From: Actinomycetota bacterium
GTDB lineage: Bacteria > Actinomycetota > Thermoleophilia > Solirubrobacterales > Solirubrobacteraceae
Direction of reading: 5' to 3'
Length of the DNA stretch: 5,202 nucleotides
Assembly: GCA_005888335.1 (NCBI GenBank)
Contig: VAWY01000239.1
Span: forward strand, 1 to 5,202
Position numbers and translations under genes: made by a program
Notes under the pieces: model-generated
Told to the model about the DNA's origin: nothing
What the model saw: the letters and a program-made list of their open reading frames with translations, nothing else
Database searches by the model: none
In this document: positions 1 through 5,169 of the stretch, in pieces
Layout: each line of letters opens with the position of its first letter
Numbering within the stretch: the first letter of the stretch is position 1

Positions 1-344
1 TCACCGCCGAGGTCCGCGCCCGCAAGGCGGCCGAGGCGGCCGCGAGCTCGCTGGGCTCCGACACCGCCGGCCCCGCCAACGGCGGCGCCGTGATCGAGCC
101 CACCCCGCGGCCGGCGCACGGCACGTCGCCGTCCGGCACGCCGGGCCGCGGCACCGTCGCGGGCACCCAGCCCGGTCAGACGGTGGCTGCCGCCGAGGCG
201 ATGACCGACACGCCGCCCGTCGTCCCGGCCCGCCTCCGTGGCCTCGACCTCGGCCCGGCGTGCAACCAGTGCGGCGGCATGATGCAGCGCACGGGCTCGT
301 GCTACACGTGCTCGAGCTGCGGCAACAACACCGGCTGCGGGTGA
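1..344 (+). CDS. nrdJ: Vitamin B12-dependent (class II) ribonucleotide reductase, C-terminal end (5' partial)
   Basis: This is the last 113 codons of a gene that enters from the left; the frame begins at position 3 and ends at TGA 342-344. The final 27 residues are Cys-rich: CNQCGGMMQRTG at residues 87-98 of the fragment, then SCYTCSSCGNN at 99-109 and a terminal TGCG. This is the signature tail of adenosylcobalamin-dependent ribonucleotide reductases of the actinobacterial/mycobacterial type. In this family the C-terminal cysteines shuttle reducing equivalents from thioredoxin to the active site while ribonucleotides are reduced to deoxyribonucleotides in the cytosol. Residues 1-80 are an Ala/Pro/Gly/Thr-rich, low-complexity linker, as expected between the catalytic barrel and the mobile tail. 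The catalytic core lies outside the window, so the identification rests on the tail alone. Strong hairpins follow the stop, and the next gene is convergent. Confidence 0.87.
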   Translation, partial: TAEVRARKAAEAAASSLGSDTAGPANGGAVIEPTPRPAHGTSPSGTPGRGTVAGTQPGQTVAAAEAMTDTPPVVPARLRGLDLGPACNQCGGMMQRTGSCYTCSSCGNNTGCG

Positions 345-354
345 GTGAGTGATC

Positions 355-376
355 GGGACGTCCGCGAGAACGTCCC
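355..376 (+). terminator. Hairpin 11 nt after nrdJ stop, candidate terminator
   Basis: GGGACGT (355-361) pairs perfectly with ACGTCCC (370-376) around an 8-nt loop, giving a 7-bp stem. No U-tract follows, which is common for actinobacterial terminators. It lies just past the nrdJ stop and before a second, longer hairpin, so it may help nrdJ termination or protect the 3' end of its message. Function is inferred from position and pairing only. Confidence 0.5.
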
Positions 377-396
377 TCCAAGCTCACCGACTGTCT

Positions 397-424
397 CTTG
401 GGGCCGCTGTGATGCGGCCCCAAG
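397..424. terminator. Strong 11-bp hairpin between convergent genes, likely bidirectional terminator
   Basis: CTTGGGGCCGC (397-407) and GCGGCCCCAAG (414-424) are exact reverse complements around a 6-nt loop, TGTGAT. The 11-bp GC-rich stem sits between the stops of nrdJ (plus strand, ends 344) and the Ig-like protein gene (minus strand, ends 488), so it could end both transcripts. No U-tract follows on either strand. A weaker 5-bp hairpin, CGGCC/GGCCG at 434-449, lies beside it on the side of the minus-strand gene. Confidence 0.72.
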
Positions 425-487
425 CGGTCTCTACGGCCTGAATCGGCCGGACAACTGGACCCTCTGGCCAGCGCAAGGTTCGCCGGG

Positions 488-1396
488 CTATGTGGTCAGC
501 GTCGCGGTGGCCGAGCCCCCAAGGTTGCTGCGCACGGTGATCACCTGCGGGTTGAAGACCCAGCCGCGCTGATCGGAGTAGCGCCCGCCGCCGTTGCTGG
601 TCAGCGTGAACATGAAGGCCCCCGACCGCGAGTAGACCGAGAGGATCGCCTTGGGGTTGGTGCTCGTGGCCTCGATGGTGAGCAGGCGGGCCTTCCATCT
701 GGCCCTGGTGATCGCCACGCGGTCGGCGGCCGCCGGCGCGCCGGGCGTGAGCGTGACCGTCGCCGTGCGGGTCACGCCGAACCACGTGGCGGTGATGGTC
801 GCCGTCGTGGTGGCGCTCACGGAGGACGTGCTCACGGCGAAGGCGGCGCTGGACTTCCCGGCCTCGACGACGGTCTCCGCCGGGACCTGGACGACGCCCG
901 GGTTGCTGCTGGAGAGCTGGACGACCGCCCCGTTGGTCGCGCCGGTGAAGGTGACCGTCCCGGTCGTCGGGCTGCCGCCGGTGACGCTCGACGGGCTCAC
1001 GGAGACGGACGACAGCGACGGGCCGGCGGGCGTCGCGGCGTTGACCGAGAGGTTGGCGGTGCGTGGGACGTTCTGGACGGCGGCCATGATCTGGACGATG
1101 GTCGGCGGCGCCGCGGCGTTGGTGGTGATCGTGAACGTCACGCTGGTCGCACCGGGCGGTACGACCGTGGAGGGCGGCACGGTCGCGGCCGAGGGATCGC
1201 TGCTGAAGAGCAGCACCGTCGTGGGGGACGGGTCGGGGAACGCGAGGGTCACCGTTCCCTGCGACGACGCGCCGCCCCGGACCGAATCGGGGGAGAGCGA
1301 CAGCGACGAGATGATGCCCGCGGCCGAGGCGCCCGCCGGGACGACAAGCAGCGCCGCGGTGGCCGACACCGCGGCGAGAACGGCGAGACGTCGCAT
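488..1396 (-). CDS. Secreted protein with two Ig-like repeats and a C-terminal beta-rich module, function unknown
   Basis: The product has 302 residues, read from ATG 1396-1394 to TAG 490-488. The open frame extends further upstream, but this ATG has AAGGAGG three bases before it and begins a clear Sec signal peptide: MRRLAVLAAV, a hydrophobic core to about residue 20, then AGASAAG with probable cleavage near residue 26. Residues 28-120 and 127-217 are two related beta-sandwich repeats. Both open with S-L/V-S-x-SP-x-SV-x-GG (residues 32-41 and 131-141), followed by GTVTL or GTVTF, a VP..TVV.PG or VP.ETVVEAG strand, and a closing TANLSV or TATVTL strand. Residues 224-302 form a different module, including AITRARWKARLLTIEATS, a GGGRYSDQ motif at 269-276 and a VRSNLGGSATATLT ending. 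There are no cysteines and no enzymatic motif. It is probably an exported cell-surface or extracellular adhesive or structural protein; no specific ligand can be named. Its 3' end faces nrdJ. Confidence 0.82.
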   Translation of the reverse strand: MRRLAVLAAVSATAALLVVPAGASAAGIISSLSLSPDSVRGGASSQGTVTLAFPDPSPTTVLLFSSDPSAATVPPSTVVPPGATSVTFTITTNAAAPPTIVQIMAAVQNVPRTANLSVNAATPAGPSLSSVSVSPSSVTGGSPTTGTVTFTGATNGAVVQLSSSNPGVVQVPAETVVEAGKSSAAFAVSTSSVSATTTATITATWFGVTRTATVTLTPGAPAAADRVAITRARWKARLLTIEATSTNPKAILSVYSRSGAFMFTLTSNGGGRYSDQRGWVFNPQVITVRSNLGGSATATLTT

Positions 1397-1399
1397 GGG

Positions 1400-1406
1400 C
1401 CTCCTT
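1400..1406 (-). promoter_or_regulatory. Ribosome binding site AAGGAGG for the Ig-like protein gene
   Basis: Read on the minus strand, AAGGAGG ends three bases before ATG 1396. It is a near-perfect match to the 16S anti-Shine-Dalgarno sequence. It fixes the start at 1396 and rules out the long upstream extension of the same frame, which would overlap the divergent SRPBCC gene. Confidence 0.8.
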
Positions 1407-1424
1407 GCCCGTGGTGTTCCTGCC

Positions 1425-1453
1425 AGCCTGCAGCGCGTTCGCGGAGCCGTCAA
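1425..1453 (-). promoter_or_regulatory. Candidate sigma70-type promoter of the Ig-like protein gene
   Basis: On the minus strand, TTGACG (1453-1448) is a good -35 box. After a 17-base spacer comes CAGGCT (1430-1425), a weak -10 sharing only A2 and T6 with the consensus. Transcription would begin near 1417-1419, giving a leader of about 20 nt that holds the Shine-Dalgarno. The -35 quality and correct geometry support it; the poor -10 keeps the call tentative. Confidence 0.45.
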
Positions 1454-1456
1454 TGA

Positions 1457-1478
1457 GCCATTGGTCGTACGACCTGGC
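1457..1478. promoter_or_regulatory. Palindromic candidate operator in the divergent intergenic region
   Basis: GGTCGTACGACC (1463-1474) is a perfect 12-bp palindrome. It is flanked by GCCA (1457-1460) and TGGC (1475-1478), which are also reverse complements, offset by two extra T on the left arm. It lies just upstream of the candidate -35 of the minus-strand gene and about 70-80 bp upstream of the plus-strand SRPBCC start. A dyad of this size fits a dimeric transcription factor site that could control one or both genes. No regulator gene lies in the window, so the cognate protein is unknown. Confidence 0.45.
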
Positions 1479-1530
1479 GCATCTCGTCGCCGGCCATCGA
1501 AGGTCGCATCGCTGCTCCGCGAGCTGCCGT

Positions 1531-1536
1531 TACGGT
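1531..1536 (+). promoter_or_regulatory. Candidate -10 box (TACGGT) for a leaderless SRPBCC transcript
   Basis: TACGGT fits the actinobacterial TANNNT -10 pattern and ends seven bases before the GTG start at 1544. That places the expected transcription start on or next to the start codon. No Shine-Dalgarno sequence is visible upstream of the GTG, consistent with leaderless expression. No clear -35 box lies at the right spacing. Confidence 0.4.
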
Positions 1537-1543
1537 TGCACGC

Positions 1544-1972
1544 GTGCGGGTCGAGGAATCCGTCGAGATCGCGCGCTCTCCGCAGGAGGTCTGGGCGCTG
1601 GTCGCCGACCCGCTGAACGATCCGCGGTGGTGTCGCAAGGTCACGTCGGTCGAGCAGTCCGGTCCGCGAGCCTGGAGAGTCGTCCACAAGCCCGTGCCGC
1701 TTCGCCCGCCGGCGGAGCTGCGGCTTGAGCACCTCGAGCTTGATGCGCCCTCGCGTCTGAGGATGCGGGAGGAAGACGAGGCATCGGTCTTCGACGTCGA
1801 GTACCGCCTCGAGCCGACGCCGACCGGGACGCGATTCACCCAGGTCAGCGAGTTCGAGTTCAAGAAGCTGCCGCGCGTCCTGCGCAAGACCTTCGAGCAT
1901 GGCGTTCGTCGTGACGTTCGCGCTCAGCTGCGCGCACTGAAGGGCGTCCTGGAGCGCGGCACGTCTACGTGA
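1544..1972 (+). CDS. SRPBCC (START-like / polyketide cyclase-like) family protein
   Basis: The product has 142 residues, from GTG 1544 to TGA 1970-1972. It opens with the classic SRPBCC entry VEESVEIARSPQEVWALVADP (residues 3-23), in which the first strand leads into the helix containing the Pro-x-x-Val-Trp motif. It continues with LNDPRWC (24-30), alternating beta strands (LRLEHLELD at 59-67; SVFDVEYRLEPTPTGTRFTQVSEFEF at 81-106) and a long amphipathic C-terminal helix (about 112-138) that would cap the hydrophobic pocket. This length and order match single-domain START-like proteins, which bind lipids, sterols, polyketide intermediates or other hydrophobic ligands. Substrate cannot be read from sequence. 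There is no signal peptide, so it is cytosolic. The start fits the domain boundary exactly. The NagB-like/DUF218 gene follows after 19 bases and is probably cotranscribed. Confidence 0.8.
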   Translation: MRVEESVEIARSPQEVWALVADPLNDPRWCRKVTSVEQSGPRAWRVVHKPVPLRPPAELRLEHLELDAPSRLRMREEDEASVFDVEYRLEPTPTGTRFTQVSEFEFKKLPRVLRKTFEHGVRRDVRAQLRALKGVLERGTST

Positions 1973-1991
1973 CGCGAGTGGCGACCGGGGC

Positions 1992-3236
1992 GTGCGCGAG
2001 ACTCGCGCGATGCTCGCGCCAGGCGTCCTGGTCGTCTCCGAGCCGCGCCGCGTCGCGCTCACCGCGGCCGAGATCGTCGCCAACCGACTTCGCGCTCGCC
2101 CGGGCGTGCGGCTCTTGCTTCCCACGGGGCCGACGCCGTGCGAGATGTACGACGCGCTGCGGACGCACGCCGCCGACGGCTCGCTGCCGCTCGAGGGCGT
2201 GACGGGGTTCCAGCTGGACGAGTACCTCGGGGTGGGCGGCGGCGATCCGCACAGTGTCCGCGCGACGCTGGACCGCGAGCTCACCGGGCTGCGCCTCGGC
2301 ACGCGCCACGGCCTCGACGGCACGGCGCCCGACCCCGAGGCCGAGGCCGAGCGCTATCAGGCGCTCCTCGACGAGCGCCAGATCGATCTCGCCATCCTGG
2401 GCCTCGGAGACGAGGCGCCGGTCGTGTTCAGCGAGCCCGGGGCGACGGCCGGCCAGGGCGTCCACCGCGTCACACTCGAGCGCCCGGCGATCGAGGCCGG
2501 CTCCGGCGCCGCCAACGCGCCGCGCGAGGCGCTGACCGTCGGCCTGCGCACGCTGCGCGCCGCGCGCGAGGTCCTCGTGCTGGCGGCCGGCGAGGCCAAG
2601 GCCGAAGCGCTCCACGCGATGCTCGAGGGAGCGGCCGGGCCGGCCGTTCCCGCTTCGCTGCTGCGTGACCATCCGGCGGTCACCGTCATTTGCGATGCCG
2701 CCGCGGCCGCGCGGCTGTCGCCCGTCGCCGGCCGCGCGAGCGACCGCCTGGTCGTCGTCCTCGGCCACCGCGAGCCACTGGTGAGCCCGGAGCACCGGAT
2801 CTCCGCCCACTCGCGGGCGCGCATGTTCCGCGCCGAAGAGGCGTGCCTCACCGATCCGATGCGCGCCGCCGTGCTGACCGGCTACACGCAGACCGGCGGG
2901 CTGTCGGAGGCCGAGCAGATGCAGCGCGAGTGGACGGTGCCGGGCGTCCCGACGGTGACCGAGGTCGCCGGGCACAACACCGCCGAGAACGCCTCGCGCT
3001 CGCTACCGCTCATCGTGGCGATCGGCGGGATCCGCGAGGTGCTCGTCGTCACGTCGCTGTGGCACCTGCGCGCGCCGTTCTTCTTCGCCCCCTACGCGGG
3101 CTACGGGCTGCGCACCGCGTGGCGCCCCGCGCGCCCGCTGCGGCATTGGGGCCACCTGCTCGTCGAGGAGCTCGCCAAGCTGCCCGCGGCCCCGCTCGAG
3201 CGCGCGGCGGCGATGCGAGACGTGCGCGTTGCGTAA
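1992..3236 (+). CDS. Two-domain fusion: NagB-like (glucosamine-6-phosphate deaminase fold) + YdcF/DUF218
   Basis: The product has 414 residues from GTG 1992 to TAA 3234-3236. ATG 2010 (residue 7) is an equally plausible start; neither has a strong ribosome binding site (only CGGGG before the GTG). Residues 11-241 are NagB-like: LLLPTGPTP (41-49), GFQLDEY (72-78), GLDGTAPDPEAEAERY (107-122), VVFSEPG (144-150), ALTVGL (180-185) and AAGEAKAEAL (198-207). E. coli NagB isomerises and deaminates glucosamine-6-phosphate. Aligned from memory, the Asp72 and Glu148 equivalents (D76, E148) and Lys208 (K203) remain, but His143 is Pro143, Asp141 is Glu141, Arg158 is His and Arg172 is Gly. Normal deaminase activity is therefore doubtful. 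Residues 252-373 are a DUF218/YdcF domain: RLVVVLGHR (252-260), SEAEQM (305-310), GVPTVTEV (318-325), NTAENA (329-334) and VTSLWHLRAP (353-362). Relatives (YdcF, SanA, ElyC) are tied to envelope functions, and YdcF binds S-adenosylmethionine. There is no signal or membrane segment, so a cytosolic location is expected. Domain calls are solid; function is unknown. Confidence 0.85.
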   Translation: MRETRAMLAPGVLVVSEPRRVALTAAEIVANRLRARPGVRLLLPTGPTPCEMYDALRTHAADGSLPLEGVTGFQLDEYLGVGGGDPHSVRATLDRELTGLRLGTRHGLDGTAPDPEAEAERYQALLDERQIDLAILGLGDEAPVVFSEPGATAGQGVHRVTLERPAIEAGSGAANAPREALTVGLRTLRAAREVLVLAAGEAKAEALHAMLEGAAGPAVPASLLRDHPAVTVICDAAAAARLSPVAGRASDRLVVVLGHREPLVSPEHRISAHSRARMFRAEEACLTDPMRAAVLTGYTQTGGLSEAEQMQREWTVPGVPTVTEVAGHNTAENASRSLPLIVAIGGIREVLVVTSLWHLRAPFFFAPYAGYGLRTAWRPARPLRHWGHLLVEELAKLPAAPLERAAAMRDVRVA

Positions 3237-3258
3237 GGGCGCGACGGCCGCGCGCCCT
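3236..3258. terminator. Hairpin filling the gap between two convergent stop codons, likely shared terminator
   Basis: GGGCGCG (3237-3243) pairs perfectly with CGCGCCC (3251-3257) around a 7-nt loop, ACGGCCG. One more A-T pair (3236/3258) reaches into both stop codons. The whole 21-nt space between the plus-strand TAA and the minus-strand TGA is therefore stem-loop. The stem is all G/C and would be equally stable in both transcripts. No U-tract follows, so its role as a bidirectional terminator is inferred from structure and position. Confidence 0.62.
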
Positions 3259-4949
3259 CACCGCACCGGCAGGAGCAACGGAGGGCGCGGCGGCTGGTTG
3301 AAGTCGAAGTCCGCGACGATGTTGCCCAGCTGCTTGGCGTTCTCGCGGACGTCGGGGCGCGGGTCCGGCCGCCCGTCGGTCCGCGGGTCCAGGCGCCGGC
3401 CGGCGAGGAAGTCGTCTTCGATGAACTTCGCGTAGGCGTCGAAGCTGAGGACCTGGTGGTCGATGTAGCCGCGGCGCGCGTACGGGCTGATGACGAGGGC
3501 CGGCACGCGCAGCCCGTAGCCGTTCTGGTCGACGACGGGCGGCGGCACGTGGTCGTAGAAGCCGCCCCAGTCGTCCCAGGCCAGGAAGATCGCCGTGCTC
3601 TTCCAGTCGGGGCCGCGCATCAGCGCGTTGATCAGGCTCGTCGTATAGCGCTCGCCGCGTGAGAGGAGCGCCGGCGGGTGCTCGGAGACCCGGCCGTTGG
3701 GCACGATCCAGGAGACCTCGGGCAGGCTGCCGTCGCGCGCGGCGGCGGCGAAGCGGTTCAGCGACTGGATGTTGCCGAGCTGGCCGTCCTGCTTGACGGT
3801 GTCGAAGTACGGCAGCGGGTTCCAGATCCCGGGCGTGGCCGCGTTCTGGCGCTTTGGCGGGCAGACCGCCGCGTCGTCCTCGCAGTCGGGCTCGGTCCCC
3901 TGGAAGACGTAGTAGCCCCACGAGACGCCGGCCTTGTGCAGCAGGTAGGTCAGATCGGTCCAGGCGTAGTCGGGCGGCGGCTTGTTCGGGTTCTTGGGTG
4001 AGGGCGGCGAGCCGGGACCGTTGACGGAGTTGTGGCAGCTCGACGGGTCACCCAGGCGGCTGCAGTGCGCCGACCACTCCGACATCATGAACAGGTGGGC
4101 GGGCAGGCTCCACGACGCGTTCGGTTCGAACATGTGGTCCTGCAGCACGTAGTGCTCGGCGTAGGACCAGTAGTTGGGGATCTCGCGCGAGTCGTGGTAG
4201 CCCATGACGTCGAGCGTCCCCGCGGGCCGGCAGTCCGGGTTGAGCGTCGGGTTCGGGCAGGCCTGTGGCTTGGCCTCCGCCTGGCGGACGAACCCGTCCA
4301 TCTTGCCGCCGTCGATGTCGGCGATCGCGTCGGGCTGAGAGTGCGGCCCGCCGTTGTTGGCGTCGTTGGGATCGTGGAAGGGCGGGTCGCACTGCCCGGT
4401 CGCGGGATCGGGGCTGCAGACCGTGAAGTTGCCCTGCGCGTCGCGCGGCAGGCCGTCGGCGCGGGGATAGGTCCCGAAGTAGCTGTCGAACGAGCGGTTC
4501 TCCTGCATGATGACGACGACGTGGCGGATCTTGTGGATCCCCGCGAGCACGATGCCGACGTTGACGTCCGTCGGCGCGGAGACCGCCCCTCGGGTGCGCC
4601 GCGTCGCTCGGACGACCGCCCGGATCGTCCTCAGGCCGCGCGCGCCGAAGCGATGAACGATCGTGAAGCTCGAGTGGCGGCCGACCCGGCCGCGGCCGCG
4701 GGGCAGGTTGCGCCAGCGCCCGCGGACGCGCTGCTGGAGGATCACGCGCTCGCCTCGCACGCTCGGCGTGACCTTGCCGGTGAAGCGGACCGGCGCGCCC
4801 AGGCGCGGCGCGGCCGGGGTCGCCGTCAGCGTGACGTGCGCCGCTGAGCGGCGGGCCGGGTGCCGGACCGCGCCGGCGTTGATCGACAACGCGCCCGCGA
4901 CAACCGCGGCGACCGCCAGGAGGGCCAGGGCAACCGGTCCGAAACGCAT
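3258..4949 (-). CDS. Secreted PF04185-type phosphoesterase (phospholipase C / acid phosphatase family) with N-terminal Ig-like module
   Basis: The product has 563 residues from ATG 4949-4947 to TGA 3260-3258. Residues 1-27 are a Sec-type signal or anchor ([20 protein letters not shown]...). Residues 36-131 form an Ig-like beta module ([21 protein letters not shown]...[11 protein letters not shown]). Residues 139-515 are the catalytic domain: [20 protein letters not shown] (143-162), whose Glu150-Asn151 are the expected metal ligands; [18 protein letters not shown] (203-220); [20 protein letters not shown] (249-268); [16 protein letters not shown] (275-290), whose Ser281 is a candidate nucleophile; [14 protein letters not shown] (413-426); and [17 protein letters not shown] (455-471), whose Asp459-Asp460 are the second metal pair (Asp-Glu in Francisella AcpA). 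The family hydrolyses phosphoester bonds in phospholipids or phosphomonoesters outside the membrane; substrate cannot be fixed here. All eight cysteines fall in four close pairs, suggesting local disulfides. The start has only a weak ribosome binding site but is the sole one that provides the signal peptide. Confidence 0.9.
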   Translation of the reverse strand: MRFGPVALALLAVAAVVAGALSINAGAVRHPARRSAAHVTLTATPAAPRLGAPVRFTGKVTPSVRGERVILQQRVRGRWRNLPRGRGRVGRHSSFTIVHRFGARGLRTIRAVVRATRRTRGAVSAPTDVNVGIVLAGIHKIRHVVVIMQENRSFDSYFGTYPRADGLPRDAQGNFTVCSPDPATGQCDPPFHDPNDANNGGPHSQPDAIADIDGGKMDGFVRQAEAKPQACPNPTLNPDCRPAGTLDVMGYHDSREIPNYWSYAEHYVLQDHMFEPNASWSLPAHLFMMSEWSAHCSRLGDPSSCHNSVNGPGSPPSPKNPNKPPPDYAWTDLTYLLHKAGVSWGYYVFQGTEPDCEDDAAVCPPKRQNAATPGIWNPLPYFDTVKQDGQLGNIQSLNRFAAAARDGSLPEVSWIVPNGRVSEHPPALLSRGERYTTSLINALMRGPDWKSTAIFLAWDDWGGFYDHVPPPVVDQNGYGLRVPALVISPYARRGYIDHQVLSFDAYAKFIEDDFLAGRRLDPRTDGRPDPRPDVRENAKQLGNIVADFDFNQPPRPPLLLPVR

Positions 4950-5086
4950 CGTCGCCGCGATCTTGCACTCCGGCGCGGGGCGCGTGCTCGTCCGGCGGCG
5001 CGGCTTAACCGCAACCCAAGATGTTTCTCATGGAGGACTACGGCTTGACCACGGGCGCCAACGTCGACGATGACGCGCCGCGCCGG

Positions 5087-5116
5087 TTGACCCCGCGTGA
5101 TCGCCGTTCTTAGGAT
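5087..5116 (+). promoter_or_regulatory. Sigma70-type promoter for the gene starting at 5170
   Basis: TTGACC (5087-5092) matches five of six bases of the -35 consensus. After an 18-base spacer, TAGGAT (5111-5116) matches four of six of the -10 consensus and the TANNNT pattern. Transcription would begin near 5123, giving a leader of about 47 nt. This is the best-formed promoter in the window. A second TTGACC at 5045-5050 has no comparable -10. The rest of 4950-5086 shows no gene I can support and only a modest AT-rich patch around 5005-5035, which may hold the phosphoesterase promoter. Confidence 0.65.
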
Positions 5117-5131
5117 CGAACCGACCGGCAC

Positions 5132-5151
5132 GGCGCGCCCGCGGGAGCGCC
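5132..5151 (+). other. 5' leader stem-loop just upstream of the Shine-Dalgarno
   Basis: GGCGC (5132-5136) pairs with GCGCC (5147-5151). Inside this is a G-A mismatch and then CC/GG (5138-5139 with 5144-5145) closing a 4-nt loop; CCCGCGGG (5138-5145) is also a palindrome in the DNA. The structure ends seven bases before the Shine-Dalgarno. It could shield or expose the ribosome site or stabilise the mRNA, but random pairing in GC-rich DNA is a real alternative. Confidence 0.35.
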
Positions 5152-5158
5152 CAACCAC

Positions 5159-5166
5159 AGGAGGGG
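5159..5166 (+). promoter_or_regulatory. Ribosome binding site AGGAGGGG for the gene starting at 5170
   Basis: AGGAGG followed by GG lies three to five bases before ATG 5170. It is a strong Shine-Dalgarno match and fixes the start of the truncated gene. Confidence 0.8.
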
Positions 5167-5169
5167 CCC

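Noticed and set aside
345..572. 75-codon plus-strand open frame beginning directly after the nrdJ stop
   Set aside because: It runs through both terminator hairpins and antisense into the end of the Ig-like protein gene. I considered a read-through extension of nrdJ, but the Cys-rich tail ends where the family normally ends.
651..1616. 321-codon plus-strand open frame
   Set aside because: It is antisense to the Ig-like protein gene. Its Val/Ala/Thr-rich product is what the complement of that repeat-rich gene would give, and it has no recognisable domain or convincing ribosome site.
1397..2323. Upstream extension of the Ig-like protein frame on the minus strand, giving a 611-residue protein
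   Set aside because: The extension has no family features, overlaps the well-supported SRPBCC and NagB-like genes antisense, and precedes a signal peptide with its own AAGGAGG ribosome site at 1396.
2138..2668. Arg-rich plus-strand frames inside the NagB-like gene, together with the neighbouring frame at 2690-3301
   Set aside because: They are out-of-frame shadows of the fusion gene, with extreme Arg/Ala/Gly/Pro content and no domain.
4032..4847. 271-codon plus-strand open frame
   Set aside because: It is antisense to the strongly conserved phosphoesterase, has Arg/Ala/Val-biased composition typical of shadow frames in GC-rich DNA, and shows no motif.
5021..5113. 30-codon plus-strand small open frame (starts MFLMEDYG)
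   Set aside because: It has no Shine-Dalgarno, its stop TAG lies inside the -10 box of the downstream promoter, and the promoter reading explains the sequence better. It cannot be excluded without ribosome profiling.
4826..5158. 110-codon minus-strand open frame upstream of the phosphoesterase
   Set aside because: It overlaps the phosphoesterase signal-peptide region out of frame, crosses a clear plus-strand promoter region and encodes an Arg-rich featureless product.
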